Program-made: the position numbers and the translations under genes | Part shown: piece after piece, positions 16,279 through 25,196 of the stretch | Numbering within the stretch: position 1 is the first letter of the stretch | Layout of the letters: each line of letters opens with the position of its first letter | Notes under the pieces: generated by a model | Databases searched by the model: none | What the model saw: only the letters and a program-made list of their open reading frames with translations | What the model was told of the DNA's origin: nothing | Source: Pseudomonas haemolytica | GTDB lineage: Bacteria > Pseudomonadota > Gammaproteobacteria > Pseudomonadales > Pseudomonadaceae | DNA: 64,000 nt | Direction: 5' to 3' | Assembly: GCF_009659625.1 (NCBI RefSeq) | Contig: NZ_VOIW01000003.1 | Span: forward strand, 248,001 to 312,000

Positions 16279-18101
16279 CGCATGATCTCGCCGCGTTCGG
16301 TGGTACGGATCACCGTCTCGGTAAAACTGTTGATCGACACGTAGCGTGCCAGGAAGCGCTCCAGCACCGCACCGAGCAGGAACACACCGGTACCGCGAAA
16401 CGCGTTTTCATCGAACTCCAGCGTGATTTCCAAACCACGGCCAAACACAATCGGGCCGGGCATCGGCAAGCGCCGAGTCACGGCCTTGCTGCTGACTTCA
16501 CGCAGGCCCTCGATCTGTAATTGCAGGGCGGCGTCGTTGCTGTCGCCGTACAGGCGCAGCAGTTCACGCAGGGCGCCGGCACCCTGGCCCTGTTCGCTCA
16601 AGGATAGGTAGTTAAGCGACAACTGGCTGATCAGGCGCCAGGCCTTGGCGTCATGAGCGTGGCTGGCACGCGGGCGGCTCGGACCGGCGACGCAGCGCAC
16701 GGACAATACCGGGGCGCTGTCGGCCAGGGTGAAATCGGTCTTGCCGTTGCCCACGCTCATGAACAGCGGCAAGTCGCGGTTGGTGCACAATGCCGTGACG
16801 CCCAACTGGCGCAAGTCGTGGCCGTAGGGCGCCTGGCGGCTGTCCACCAGGCTGACGAAGGTTTCGCTGCCCACATAGGTGGAGCGTGGGCCGTTGCGCC
16901 GCTGGTCGCTGGACAATACCCGTGGTTCACGGCGCAGGGTGTAGTAAGCCTGGTCGCGACCATAGCGCGAAGGATCACGCACTGCATAGAACGGCAAAAA
17001 CGGCTGCTCCGGCCCGGTGCCGTGGCCGGTGATACCGCTCAATGAGTGAATCTCGAAATCCATCGGGCGCGTGCGGTCGGCGATCACATGGTGTTCGTTG
17101 ACGCGGTCTGACAAGTGAATGCGGTCCACGCGCTTGGGGAACAGGTTGATCGCCGGCGTGCAGAACGGCAGGAACTGCGCCGCGCCGACGCTGCCCTCCA
17201 GGCTCGGTTCATGACGGTCGAACAGCACGATCAGCTCCAGCTCCTGGCCGTCGCAGCGCTTGACCGCCCGGCCCAACTCGGCGAACTCGACGAACAGGAA
17301 ACGATGGGGCAGGGCGAAGTATTCCTGCAACAAGCGATAGCCCTGGAACGCCCGCGCCACCACCGGCATGGCTGCGTCGGCATCGTCGAAACCCCGCGAG
17401 CGCAACGCGTCCTGGGGCAGGCGCTCGATCCAATCGCCACCGGGTTTGCGCGCAAACACCGCGCAGGCGTTGCCCAGCAGTTGTTCGTAGAGGCGGAACG
17501 GTTGCTCATCGGCGCCGCTCAAGTACAGCGGCAGGGTATCCAGGTCGAGGCTGTTGAATTTCAATTCGGCGCCGGTACGCAGGGTCAGGCGCAGACCGGC
17601 CTTGGCTTTCGGCTCACTGGCGGCCAGACGCCCGAGCACGGCGGCGGGGTTGCCGAAGTACTCGGCATTACTGACCTGCAACGGCCACAACGTCACCGGG
17701 TGCGCGGTGCGATACTCGCAGCAGGTCTGGGTTTCGCGGCCCAGGGCAGCACGCAAGACCGTGTCGCGAGGCAGCGGGAAACCGCCGGCCAGGGAGCCCT
17801 CGTCAGGGTCGGTCTGCAATTGCACCACGGTCATCGACGGCGTCGGTGCCAGGTAGTGCGGGTAGGCGATTTCCAGCAGGTTGTGGGTGAAGGTCGGGTA
17901 CTCGGCGTCGAGTTTGAGCTGTACGCGGGCGGTGAGGTAGGCAAAGCCCTCAAGCAAGCGTTCGACGTACGGGTCGGCGCAGTCCATACCGGACAGGGTC
18001 AGCCGACTGGCGATCTTCGGGTATTCCTTGGCGAACTCGGCGGCGCTTTCGCGCACATGGTGCAGTTCCTGGTTGTACAGCTCCAGCAGGCGCGGGTTCA
18101 T
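16242..18101 (-). CDS. tssF: T6SS baseplate subunit TssF
   Basis: This is a 619-residue protein starting [20 protein letters not shown] at 18101. I chose this ATG over an in-frame start at 18200, because the extra 33 residues lie inside tssE and look non-native. Typical TssF features are [20 protein letters not shown], then a wide beta-rich body, and a C-terminal [20 protein letters not shown] stretch. TssF binds TssG two-to-one and forms the wedge of the baseplate. The ATG overlaps the tssE stop by four bases (ATGA type). Confidence 0.94.
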   Translation of the reverse strand: MNPRLLELYNQELHHVRESAAEFAKEYPKIASRLTLSGMDCADPYVERLLEGFAYLTARVQLKLDAEYPTFTHNLLEIAYPHYLAPTPSMTVVQLQTDPDEGSLAGGFPLPRDTVLRAALGRETQTCCEYRTAHPVTLWPLQVSNAEYFGNPAAVLGRLAASEPKAKAGLRLTLRTGAELKFNSLDLDTLPLYLSGADEQPFRLYEQLLGNACAVFARKPGGDWIERLPQDALRSRGFDDADAAMPVVARAFQGYRLLQEYFALPHRFLFVEFAELGRAVKRCDGQELELIVLFDRHEPSLEGSVGAAQFLPFCTPAINLFPKRVDRIHLSDRVNEHHVIADRTRPMDFEIHSLSGITGHGTGPEQPFLPFYAVRDPSRYGRDQAYYTLRREPRVLSSDQRRNGPRSTYVGSETFVSLVDSRQAPYGHDLRQLGVTALCTNRDLPLFMSVGNGKTDFTLADSAPVLSVRCVAGPSRPRASHAHDAKAWRLISQLSLNYLSLSEQGQGAGALRELLRLYGDSNDAALQLQIEGLREVSSKAVTRRLPMPGPIVFGRGLEITLEFDENAFRGTGVFLLGAVLERFLARYVSINSFTETVIRTTERGEIMRWKAKPGRRPTL

Positions 18102-18613
18102 GGGCGCCTCCGCTGGTCGGCGTTGACCACACGCACATGGCCGGATTCCAGGTCGAGGTCGGTCTGCAGCAACAGGCGCAATGGCACCGGCTGCGCCCAC
18201 AGGTCGCCTTCGATCTCGAAACTCAGGGCGTTGTGATTCATCTCACCATGGCCGACGCGGGCTTTGACCCGCAGGGTGTGACGCAGGATGCGCGGTTCGA
18301 AGGTGGCGATGGCCTGGTAGATCAAGGCTTCAAGCGCTTTTATATCGACACTTGAAACGCTGTTGCCTGCCAGCGCGGGTAGGCCGTAATTGACCACCGA
18401 GGTGCCGGCCGGGGTGTGCAGCGTGGCATCGGCATCCAGCAACGACGTGGTGTTGAGCAGCCACGCCAGGTCACGTAGCACCGAGGCTTTCAATTGGGTC
18501 AGGGACAGCACGCGTTTGTCGGCGCTTTCCTTGGGGTTGGTCGGGTCGTCGTCGGTCAACCGGTCCAGCAGGGACGGTTGCAGACGGTCGCGGGTGGCGA
18601 TTTCGGTTACCAC
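18098..18613 (-). CDS. tssE: T6SS baseplate subunit TssE (gp25-like)
   Basis: The protein is 171 residues from a GTG at 18613 (mature text [20 protein letters not shown]). A longer frame from 18661 adds 16 residues that lie inside the upstream lipoprotein gene, so I prefer the GTG, which overlaps the lipoprotein stop by 7 bp. The gp25 family signature is visible: [12 protein letters not shown] near residue 55-70, then [13 protein letters not shown] and [15 protein letters not shown]. TssE is the lysozyme-like gp25 core of the baseplate that initiates sheath assembly. Confidence 0.92.
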   Translation of the reverse strand: MVTEIATRDRLQPSLLDRLTDDDPTNPKESADKRVLSLTQLKASVLRDLAWLLNTTSLLDADATLHTPAGTSVVNYGLPALAGNSVSSVDIKALEALIYQAIATFEPRILRHTLRVKARVGHGEMNHNALSFEIEGDLWAQPVPLRLLLQTDLDLESGHVRVVNADQRRRP

Positions 18614-19053
18614 GTAAAGAGTGCCACGAAATTTTTCTGGTCCATAGCGCCAAGCAAACAACGACCGCCGTGGGCAACCATAGACGCCTCCAAGCGACCC
18701 TCAATATGTCTGATGGCTTGATACTGAGAGCGACACTCCTGGCTCGGTGCAGGTTCTGGTGCAAAGTGCTGCACAATGATGATCTGTGCATTGTTAAAGT
18801 TCTCGACCCTTGGCTGGCCCTTGCGGTCGATGCTCAAATGGCAAGGCCAAGGCATATCCAGAGTAAACAGGCTCTGGTCGGGCTTACGCAATGCACAGCG
18901 TTGTGCATGATTTTCCAAGGTCAGTCGTTGACCTCCAACCACCACCTCGGGGTTTGATTGGGTGGCGTCGATTTGTTCAGCTTGCTCCGCACAGGCATTC
19001 AGGCTCAACAGCATGCTCACGGACAGTATGCATTGCAGGGTGGGTTTGGCCAT
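18607..19053 (-). CDS. T6SS-associated cysteine-rich lipoprotein, unknown function
   Basis: This 148-residue protein has a lipoprotein signal [20 protein letters not shown] with the lipobox LNAC. Lipidation would fall on C21, and Ala at +2 favours outer-membrane sorting. The mature part carries four more cysteines (C53, C71 and two near the C-terminus), which could form two disulfides in the periplasm. I recognise no domain. The gene lies between hcp and tssE, where HSI-I has tagJ, and its stop overlaps the tssE start, so it is probably co-translated with tssE. A periplasmic T6SS accessory role is inferred only from position. Confidence 0.8.
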   Translation of the reverse strand: MAKPTLQCILSVSMLLSLNACAEQAEQIDATQSNPEVVVGGQRLTLENHAQRCALRKPDQSLFTLDMPWPCHLSIDRKGQPRVENFNNAQIIIVQHFAPEPAPSQECRSQYQAIRHIEGRLEASMVAHGGRCLLGAMDQKNFVALFTW

Positions 19054-19098
19054 GACTCAGATACCGAAAAGGAGAAGGTCGAAACTCGAGCAAGCACC

Positions 19099-19126
19099 AA
19101 AAAACCCCGGCGCGTGGCGCCAGGGG
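19099..19126 (-). terminator. Rho-independent terminator after hcp
   Basis: On the minus strand CCCCTGGCGC pairs with GCGCCGGGG (plus-strand 19105-19126), followed by a run of six T residues (plus-strand A tract 19099-19104). It lies directly after the hcp stop. It probably lets Hcp be made in excess over the downstream baseplate genes. Confidence 0.85.
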
Positions 19127-19134
19127 TCTTCGTA

Positions 19135-19623
19135 TCAACGCTTGGTGTTGGAACGGATATTCCAGCCGAACTTGATTGGGCCGCCGTCTTTGGTGCCGTC
19201 GGCTTTCTGCGGCTGGTAGTCGACCATCACTTGGGCAAAGTTCAGGGTGACGTTTTCGGTCAGGCGATCATCGGTGCCCGAGCCGCCAGTGCTCAGGGAC
19301 GTGACCAGCACTTCTTCCAGGTTGATCACCATGTACTCGACCTGGCTTTCACCACCGGCCTTGCGCACGGTCAGCTTGACCTTGTCGATGTGCTTGCCGC
19401 TGGCGCAGTGCATCATCAGGTTGGGCGAAGCCTTGTCGACGTACTTGGTCAGCGACAGGTCCTGGATATTCACCTTGCCCGCACCGCCGCCACCGCCGAC
19501 GTGCATGTTGCCGGACTGGGCCATGCCCCAGCTCCAGTTCAACACGTCGATTTCGTCCTTGTGGGCCTTGTCCATGGACTCGCCCTTGATGTCGCCGATC
19601 TTGATGAAAATATCAACAGCCAT
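19135..19623 (-). CDS. hcp: T6SS tube protein Hcp (TssD)
   Basis: This 162-residue Hcp starts MAVDIFIKIGDIKGESMDKA at 19623, with GGGAGA upstream. A nine-residue longer frame is unlikely. Diagnostic parts are DVLNWSWGMAQSGNMHVGGG and the strand-rich barrel ending IKFGWNIRSNTKR. Hexameric Hcp rings stack into the T6SS inner tube and can carry small effectors. The gene stands apart from tssC by 175 bp that contain a REPIN and is followed by a strong terminator, so it is probably a high-output unit of its own. Confidence 0.96.
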   Translation of the reverse strand: MAVDIFIKIGDIKGESMDKAHKDEIDVLNWSWGMAQSGNMHVGGGGGAGKVNIQDLSLTKYVDKASPNLMMHCASGKHIDKVKLTVRKAGGESQVEYMVINLEEVLVTSLSTGGSGTDDRLTENVTLNFAQVMVDYQPQKADGTKDGGPIKFGWNIRSNTKR

Positions 19624-19672
19624 GTTTTCTCCCTGTGTGGTCTGAGCCACTGTATTTGTTAACGCCGCCGAC

Positions 19673-19778
19673 CCCTGTAGGAGCGAGCTTGCTCGCGAAG
19701 GTCGTCAACGGTGACGCGGGCATCCTGGATGAACGCAGCGCCTTCAAGTTTTTCGCGAGCAAGCTCGCTCCTACAGGG
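19673..19778. repeat. REPIN: 27-bp perfect inverted repeat between tssC and hcp
   Basis: CCCTGTAGGAGCGAGCTTGC continuing to 19699 is matched exactly in inverted orientation at 19752-19778, with 52 bp between. The core GAGCGAGCTTGCTCGCGAA is a common Pseudomonas REP class. It occupies most of the tssC-hcp gap. Confidence 0.92.
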
Positions 19779-19798
19779 AGCGAGCCAGTCCCGATTTT

Positions 19799-21295
19799 TT
19801 ACGCGCTCTTGGCAGAAGGCAGCTTCGATACCAGGCGCAACGACACCGTCAGCCCTTCAAGCTGGTAGTGCGGGCGCAGGTAGAACTTGGAGTTGTAATA
19901 CCCCGGGTTGCCTTCGACTTCCTCGACGATCACTTCGGCAGCCGCCAACGGGTGCTGGGCCTTGGTGGTTTCAGTGGAGTGCGCAGGGTCGCCGTCGACG
20001 TAGTTGAGGATCCAGTCCTGCAACCAGCGCTGCATCTCGTCCTTCTCTTTGAAGGAACCGATCTTGTCGCGCACGATGCACTTCAAGTAATGGGCGAAAC
20101 GGCAGGTGGCGAACAGGTACGGCAGGCGCGCGGCCAGGTTGGCGTTGGCGGTGGCGTCCGGGTCGTCGTATTCGGCCGGTTTCTGCAACGACTGCGCGCC
20201 GATGAACGCGGCGAAGTCGGTGTTTTTCTTGTGCAGCAGCGGCATGAAACCGTTCTTCGCCAATTCCGCTTCACGGCGGTCGCTGATGGCGATTTCGGTC
20301 GGGCACTTCATGTCCACACCACCGTCATCGGTAGGGAAGGTATGGGCCGGCAGGTTTTCCACTTCGCCGCCGGACTCGATGCCACGGATGCGCGAGCACC
20401 AGCCGTAGTGCTTGAACGAACGGTTGATGTTCACCGCCATTGCGTACGCGGCGTTGGCCCAGGTGTACTTGGAGCTGTCGGCGCCGTCGGTGTTTTCTTC
20501 GAAGGCGAAGGCTTCCACCGGATCGGTCTTGGCGCCATACGGCAGGCGCGCCAGGAAGCGCGGCATGGTCAGGCCGATATAGCGCGAGTCTTCCGACTCA
20601 CGCAGCGAGCGCCAGCCGGCGTACTCCGGGGTGGTGAAGATCTTGGTCAGGTCGCGCGGGTTCGACAGTTCCTGCCAGGAGCCCATGCCCATCACGGTCG
20701 GCGAGGCCGCAGCGATGAAGGGCGAGTGCATGGCGGCGCAGACTTTCGAGAGCTCGCCCAATAGTTCTACGTCGGGTGGTGACTGGTCGAAGTAGTAATC
20801 GCCCACCAGGCAGCCGTAGGGTTCGCCGCCGAACTGGCCGTATTCTTCTTCGTACATCTTCTTGAAGATCGGGCTCTGGTCCCACGCGGTGCCCTTGAAT
20901 TTCTTCAGGGTCTTGTGCAGCTCCGGCTTGGAAATGTTGAGCACGCGAATCTTCAGTTGCTCATCGCTCTCGGTGTTGTTGACCAGGTAGTGCAGGCCAC
21001 GCCAGGCGCTTTCCAGCTGCTGGAAATCCTGGTGGTGGATGATCTGGTTGACCTGGGCGGTGAGCTTGGCGTCGATGGCGGCGATGATCGATTCGATCGA
21101 CTTGATCGCGTCGTTGGACACCAGGTCGGTTTGCGCCAGGGCTTGTTCAGCCAGGGTGCGCACTGCGGTTTCCACCGCTTCGCGGGCACGCTCGGTCTTG
21201 GGCTTGAATTCTTGCAGCAGCAGGTTCGCGAACTCGCTGGTTTCTTCGGTGGCGCCCAGGTTCTGGGCGCCTTCGCGCACGGTATTGTCAGTCAT
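19799..21295 (-). CDS. tssC: T6SS sheath large subunit TssC (VipB)
   Basis: This 498-residue protein has the conserved TssC core: LESAWRGLHYLVNNT, FDQSPPDVELLGELSKVCAA, ESEDSRYIGLTMPRFLARLP, and the C-terminal FYLRPHYQLEGLTVSLRLVS. TssC forms, with TssB, the contractile sheath. The small gap to tssB (2 bp) shows co-transcription and coupling. Length and conserved blocks are typical of the P. aeruginosa TssC1 type. Confidence 0.96.
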   Translation of the reverse strand: MTDNTVREGAQNLGATEETSEFANLLLQEFKPKTERAREAVETAVRTLAEQALAQTDLVSNDAIKSIESIIAAIDAKLTAQVNQIIHHQDFQQLESAWRGLHYLVNNTESDEQLKIRVLNISKPELHKTLKKFKGTAWDQSPIFKKMYEEEYGQFGGEPYGCLVGDYYFDQSPPDVELLGELSKVCAAMHSPFIAAASPTVMGMGSWQELSNPRDLTKIFTTPEYAGWRSLRESEDSRYIGLTMPRFLARLPYGAKTDPVEAFAFEENTDGADSSKYTWANAAYAMAVNINRSFKHYGWCSRIRGIESGGEVENLPAHTFPTDDGGVDMKCPTEIAISDRREAELAKNGFMPLLHKKNTDFAAFIGAQSLQKPAEYDDPDATANANLAARLPYLFATCRFAHYLKCIVRDKIGSFKEKDEMQRWLQDWILNYVDGDPAHSTETTKAQHPLAAAEVIVEEVEGNPGYYNSKFYLRPHYQLEGLTVSLRLVSKLPSAKSA

Positions 21296-21297
21296 GA

Positions 21298-21804
21298 TTA
21301 CTGGTCCCCTGCAGGCTTAGGCGCGCTGGCAAGTGCCTGAAGCAGTGCCGGGTCCTTGATTGCCTTCATGATGATTTCTTCAGCGCCGGTCTTGCCGTCC
21401 ATGTAGGTCAGCAGGTTGGCCAACTGAGTGCGTGCTTCGAGCAGCTTGTTCAAGGAGTCGACTTTGCGCGCCACGGCGGCCGGGCTGAAGTCGTCCATGC
21501 TTTCGAAGGTGATGTCCAGGCTCAGGTTGCCTTCGCCTGTCAGCTCATTGGGTACGTGGAACGCCACGCGCGGCTGCATGGCCTTGAGGCGCGAGTCGAA
21601 GTTGTCGACGTCCACTTCAAGGAACTTGCGGTCGGCCACGGGTGCCAGAGGCTCGGCGGGCTTGCCGGCGAGGTCGGCCATCACGCCCATCACGAAGGGC
21701 AGCTGGACCTTTTTCTCGGCGCCGTAGAGCTCGACGTCGTACTCGATCTGCACTCGAGGCGCGCGGTTGCGCGCGATGAATTTCTGAGAACTTTGCTTCG
21801 CCAC
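21298..21804 (-). CDS. tssB: T6SS sheath small subunit TssB (VipA)
   Basis: This 168-residue protein begins MAKQSSQKFIARNRAPRVQI, with the family motif VQIEYDVELYGAEKKVQLPF. It also has FVMGVMADLAG and a C-terminal helical part that interlocks with TssC. TssB and TssC polymerise round the Hcp tube, and contraction drives the spike outward. It is preceded by tssA with a 54-bp gap. In HSI-I systems TagJ also contacts TssB; here that partner gene is absent. Confidence 0.96.
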   Translation of the reverse strand: MAKQSSQKFIARNRAPRVQIEYDVELYGAEKKVQLPFVMGVMADLAGKPAEPLAPVADRKFLEVDVDNFDSRLKAMQPRVAFHVPNELTGEGNLSLDITFESMDDFSPAAVARKVDSLNKLLEARTQLANLLTYMDGKTGAEEIIMKAIKDPALLQALASAPKPAGDQ

Positions 21805-21858
21805 GTTGCTGCTCCTGGTCGCTTGAGCGACGGTGTTGTTACTGCACGGTCCGGCGGC

Positions 21859-22878
21859 TTACTCGCTGTCCGGGCCGCGCAGGTTTTCAAATTGGGACAT
21901 GCCGTCGGGAATCAGATTGCGCACGATGGCCGCGAAGTCGGCGTGCACCAGATTCTTCGCTCGGTTCAACAACACCGGCAGCGGGCTCGAAGGCTCGTGC
22001 CGGGTGTAGTACGCAAGGATTTTGTCGAGGCTGCGCAGCACATCATCGCGCGTGGCGATGTCGCCGGTCGGGCGAGGGACTGCGGGCGCAGCGGCGTAGT
22101 CGACCGAGGGGGCATCGTCTTCACTGACGGCCTCGGGATCGCTGCTGCTGTCGGTGCCTGGCACCGCTTGATTGAGTATTTGCAGGGCCTGCTTGAGCGG
22201 CTGCTTCAAGGCGCTGAGGTCCACGCCCTGGGCGGAACCGACCTGGTCATTGACCTGTTGTTCGATGGCTTCGCAGGCTGTACGCGCCGCAATCAGGGCG
22301 TCGCGGGTGGCTTGCAGGTGTTCGGGGTCGCTGTCGAGGAACGCGGCATTGAGTTGCTGGTTGCCCAGTTGCTCATCGGCGAAACTCTGCAAGCCGCTGG
22401 CGTTGAGCGCAGCGCGCAGGCTCACGGGGCCGAAGGTGCGCGAGCGCGTGAGAATGCTTTCGCGCAGCAGACGAATGTTCGTGTCGCAGGTCAAGCCGGT
22501 GAGAGCGTTGATGCGTACGGTGGGGTCGTTATCGTCGTCGGCATCCAGGCGCGGATGCAGGTCGGCCCAGTATTCGCGCAGCAGGGCGTTGATCAACGTA
22601 AGGGCTTCGGCCAGCCCGGCCACACCCTGGAGGGCGAGGGAGCTTTGCAGTAGAAAATGGGTGATGCGCAGGTCTTTGCTGCGCTGCAACAAGTCTAGGC
22701 TTTGCTGCTGGATGCTGCGCCATTCCGGCGGTTCAGCGGGCAGGATCGAATCGCCCATGCTGCGCTCGGGTTGGCCCTTGGCGTCACGTTCCAATTGCAG
22801 AAATTGCGCGTCATATTCCATGTCTTCGCCACAGGGCGAAGTCGCGGAAACGGCGGTGAGCAGCAACGGCACATCCAC
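21859..22878 (-). CDS. tssA: T6SS assembly protein TssA (ImpA family)
   Basis: This 340-residue TssA starts at a GTG at 22878 (residues MDVPLLLTAVSATSPCGEDM), with AAGGAG ten bases upstream. The ATG at 22923 would add 15 non-native residues. The N-terminal ImpA domain is clear (CGEDMEYDAQFLQLERDAKG, PEWRSIQQQSLDLLQRSKDL). The C-terminal end is short, resembling P. aeruginosa TssA1 rather than the long TssA versions. TssA primes and caps tube/sheath growth. It heads the leftward operon and faces fha across a 392-bp intergenic region. Confidence 0.93.
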   Translation of the reverse strand: MDVPLLLTAVSATSPCGEDMEYDAQFLQLERDAKGQPERSMGDSILPAEPPEWRSIQQQSLDLLQRSKDLRITHFLLQSSLALQGVAGLAEALTLINALLREYWADLHPRLDADDDNDPTVRINALTGLTCDTNIRLLRESILTRSRTFGPVSLRAALNASGLQSFADEQLGNQQLNAAFLDSDPEHLQATRDALIAARTACEAIEQQVNDQVGSAQGVDLSALKQPLKQALQILNQAVPGTDSSSDPEAVSEDDAPSVDYAAAPAVPRPTGDIATRDDVLRSLDKILAYYTRHEPSSPLPVLLNRAKNLVHADFAAIVRNLIPDGMSQFENLRGPDSE

Positions 22879-22974
22879 TGTATTTGATCTCCTTATCAGC
22901 CCGCTGGAGGGCGGGCAATGCATGCATTAGTTGCGCGAACAACTTTGCATGTTTTCTTGAGCATATAGGCAGAG

Positions 22975-22990
22975 TGCCACTACTGTGCCA
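22975..22990 (-). promoter_or_regulatory. Candidate sigma-54 promoter for tssA
   Basis: The minus strand reads TGGCACAGTAGTGGCA. This gives GG-N10-GC with a perfect -24 box (TGGCAC) and a -12 box TGGCA that differs from TTGCA at one base. A start site would lie about 85 bp before the tssA GTG. No sigma-54 activator gene is present in the cluster, which weakens the case. Confidence 0.4.
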
Positions 22991-23123
22991 TCAATGATGT
23001 TCAAGAAGTTGTGCATTTTTGGTGTAGTAGTTATGCATTGTCAAGGTAAGCTATTCGCCCTCTGTGACAGATGTGTGGTGTTTAACAACCTGCGCGACTG
23101 ATGGGTCGAACAGCGTCCCAACA

Positions 23124-23264
23124 AAGGATTTTTGTCATGGAAGCCAGTTAAGATCAGCGATCATGCTGGTAAAAACAGATTTTGATGGTCGTTCGCACGA
23201 CCTTGCGGGGATATCCAGGGACGCGTTGCCTTTGGATCCACCGCGCGCGATGTATCAGCAAGGA
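23124..23264 (+). promoter_or_regulatory. Candidate RsmA/CsrA sites in the fha leader
   Basis: AAGGA occurs at 23124-23128, CAGGGACG (a full match to CANGGAYG) at 23216-23223, and AAGGA over the ribosome-binding site at 23260-23264. In P. aeruginosa the HSI-I genes fha1 and tssA1 are repressed by RsmA through such motifs. The transcription start is unknown here, so the first site may be outside the mRNA. Confidence 0.4.
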
Positions 23265-23270
23265 GGCAAG

Positions 23271-24605
23271 ATGTCGCTGTGTTTGACTATCACTAGTTAT
23301 CACAAGATTACCCCTGGGCAATGCCCCGAAAAGTCCATGGATCAGGGCGTGATGGCTATTGGCCGCAGTTCGGACAATGACTGGGTATTGCCTGACCCTG
23401 AGCGTCTCGTCTCCTCCCAACATTGCGTTATTCAATACAAAGATGGCCGTTATTACTTAACCGATAACAGTACAAACGGGGTGGAGCTGGTTAATGCCGG
23501 TATCCGTTTGCGCAGGGGTAACAGCGAGCCGTTGCAAGATGGCGAGTTGATCCGCATCGGCGATTATGAAATCCAGGCACGTATCGACTTCAACGTGCAG
23601 GCCGTCGACAGCCAGCCGTTTGCCGGTGATTCGCCGAACAGTTTTGAAGCGCTGATGGGCGCCGTGGCGAGCACGCCCGCGCCAACGCCGATGATCGCGC
23701 CGCAGTTCCATGGGGCCTCGTCGATGGAGACTCTGCCGGACCTGTTCGACTTCCTCAGCCCCACCGCCGTGCCGCCGCCTACCGTGGCGGACCATGTGCC
23801 GAGCGAACAACACGATTTCCGCCCGCCGGCCCCGGTTGCTGTACCTGTACCCGCGCCTGAAAAACCGCAGGTGCAAGGTTCGGTTATTCCCGAAGACTGG
23901 GACCCCTTTGGCGAGGCACCCGCGCCGGTCGCCACTGCTGTTCCTCCGCCCGCACCGATTATCCCGTCACCACCAGTGGTCGAGCCTGTTGCGCTCCCCG
24001 TGGCCGACGCCGAGCCACAACCCGATCTCTTGCAAGCCTTCCTGCGTGGCGCCGGCCTCGATCAGCTACGCCTGGACAAGGCAGACGCCTGCGCCCAGAT
24101 GGAAAGCATTGGCCGCAGCTACCGATTGATGGTCGAGGGCCTGATCGACGTATTACGTGCCCGGGCCAGCCTCAAGGGCGAGTTCCGCATGCAGCAGACG
24201 ATGATCCGACCCGCCGAAAACAATCCGTTGAAATTTGCCCCGAATGCCGACGAAGCGTTACTGCTGTTGCTTCGCCACGGCAACCAGGCGTTTATGGCGC
24301 CGGACATCGCTGTGCGTGACAGTTTCGATGACCTGCGCGCCCACCAGTTGGCGGTCATGGCCGGCGTGGAAGCGGCGATCAAGCACTTGCTCATGCGCTT
24401 TGAACCGGCGCAGTTGGAAGAGCGCATGGGCAAGCCCGGTGGTCTCTCAAGTATTTTCAACGGCTCGCGCCAGGCCCAGTACTGGCAGCAGTTCACCGAG
24501 CTTTACAGCAATATTTCCCGCGAGGCCCAGGAGGATTTCCAGGACCTGTTCGGCCGCGAATTCAGCCGGGCCTACGAGGAACACAGCGCACGACAGCGAC
24601 GCTAA
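23271..24605 (+). CDS. fha: T6SS FHA-domain protein Fha (TagH)
   Basis: The start at 23271 has AAGGAGG seven bases upstream, giving 444 residues (MSLCLTITSYHKITPGQCPE). Residues about 25-95 form an FHA domain with the key GRS, SSQHC and STNGVE motifs that bind phosphothreonine. A long Pro/Ala/Val linker (about 140-240) follows, and the C-terminal TagH domain ends in FGREFSRAYEEHSARQRR. In HSI-I, PpkA phosphorylates Fha1 on a threonine and this switches the secretion system on. It heads the rightward operon, which contains ppkA and pppA. Confidence 0.93.
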   Translation: MSLCLTITSYHKITPGQCPEKSMDQGVMAIGRSSDNDWVLPDPERLVSSQHCVIQYKDGRYYLTDNSTNGVELVNAGIRLRRGNSEPLQDGELIRIGDYEIQARIDFNVQAVDSQPFAGDSPNSFEALMGAVASTPAPTPMIAPQFHGASSMETLPDLFDFLSPTAVPPPTVADHVPSEQHDFRPPAPVAVPVPAPEKPQVQGSVIPEDWDPFGEAPAPVATAVPPPAPIIPSPPVVEPVALPVADAEPQPDLLQAFLRGAGLDQLRLDKADACAQMESIGRSYRLMVEGLIDVLRARASLKGEFRMQQTMIRPAENNPLKFAPNADEALLLLLRHGNQAFMAPDIAVRDSFDDLRAHQLAVMAGVEAAIKHLLMRFEPAQLEERMGKPGGLSSIFNGSRQAQYWQQFTELYSNISREAQEDFQDLFGREFSRAYEEHSARQRR

Positions 24606-24662
24606 AAACGCGTTGCACTAATGGATAAAACGGATAGCTAAGTACGTCATTGAGGACGCAGG

Positions 24663-25178
24663 ATGATTCCCAGGTTTTTACTCGCAGCCGCTACCGCGCT
24701 GCTGCTGACAGCGTGTGCCAACGACGCGGTCAAACCCCAAGCGGCGGCTGAAGCCGAGGCCAGCACCAACACCGCTGTCGTCGAGTTGCACTTTCACGCG
24801 ATTGCCGGGCTTAACCCCGGCGCCAATGGCCAGGCTGCGCCGGTACGGGTGCGTATTTTCGAGCTGAAAAACGCCGCCACCTTTGCGCGCTCCGATTACT
24901 TTGCCCTGGCTGACCGGGCGCAATCCACCCTCGGCCTCGACCTGCTGGACCAGGATGAAGTGATGATCCAACCCGGCCAGCAACTGAGCATCCAGCGCGA
25001 CCTCAACCCGGCCACGCGCCAGATCGGCTTGCTGGTGGGCTATCGCGAGTTGGACCGTGCGCAATGGCGCACCGTCATCAACGTGCCGCCGCGTCAAGCC
25101 AGCGAACACCAGATCAGCCTCGATGTGCGTGCCGTGCGCGCCGACGTCGTGGTTGCCCCATCCAGCCCAGCCCAATAA
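24663..25178 (+). CDS. tssJ: T6SS outer-membrane lipoprotein TssJ
   Basis: This 171-residue protein has the signal MIPRFLLAAATALLLTAC with the lipobox LTAC, lipidated on C18. The mature domain shows the transthyretin-like TssJ pattern (VRVRIFELKNAATFARSDYF, then QPGQQLSISI-like strands). TssJ anchors TssM to the outer membrane in the TssJLM complex. It starts 57 bp after fha with GAGG upstream and is followed 18 bp later by tssK. Confidence 0.93.
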   Translation: MIPRFLLAAATALLLTACANDAVKPQAAAEAEASTNTAVVELHFHAIAGLNPGANGQAAPVRVRIFELKNAATFARSDYFALADRAQSTLGLDLLDQDEVMIQPGQQLSIQRDLNPATRQIGLLVGYRELDRAQWRTVINVPPRQASEHQISLDVRAVRADVVVAPSSPAQ

Positions 25179-25196
25179 CAAGCAATCGGAGCCCCC

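Larger units (their letters stand above)
22879..23270. promoter_or_regulatory. Divergent control region between tssA and fha
   Basis: This 392-bp region contains no gene that I can support. It drives both T6SS operons. It holds a sigma-54-like element facing tssA (22975-22990), an AT-rich stretch at about 22990-23035, several GCATG/GCATT motifs, and three ANGGA motifs in the leader of fha. Frames that extend fha upstream to 23064 look non-coding. Confidence 0.7.

Noticed and set aside
16242..18200. Longer TssF starting at 18200
   Set aside because: The additional 33 residues lie inside tssE, and [16 protein letters not shown] is the conserved TssF start.
23064..23270. Longer start of fha at 23064
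   Set aside because: The extra residues do not resemble an FHA protein start, and the ATG at 23271 has a strong AAGGAGG and gives the FHA domain at the expected distance.
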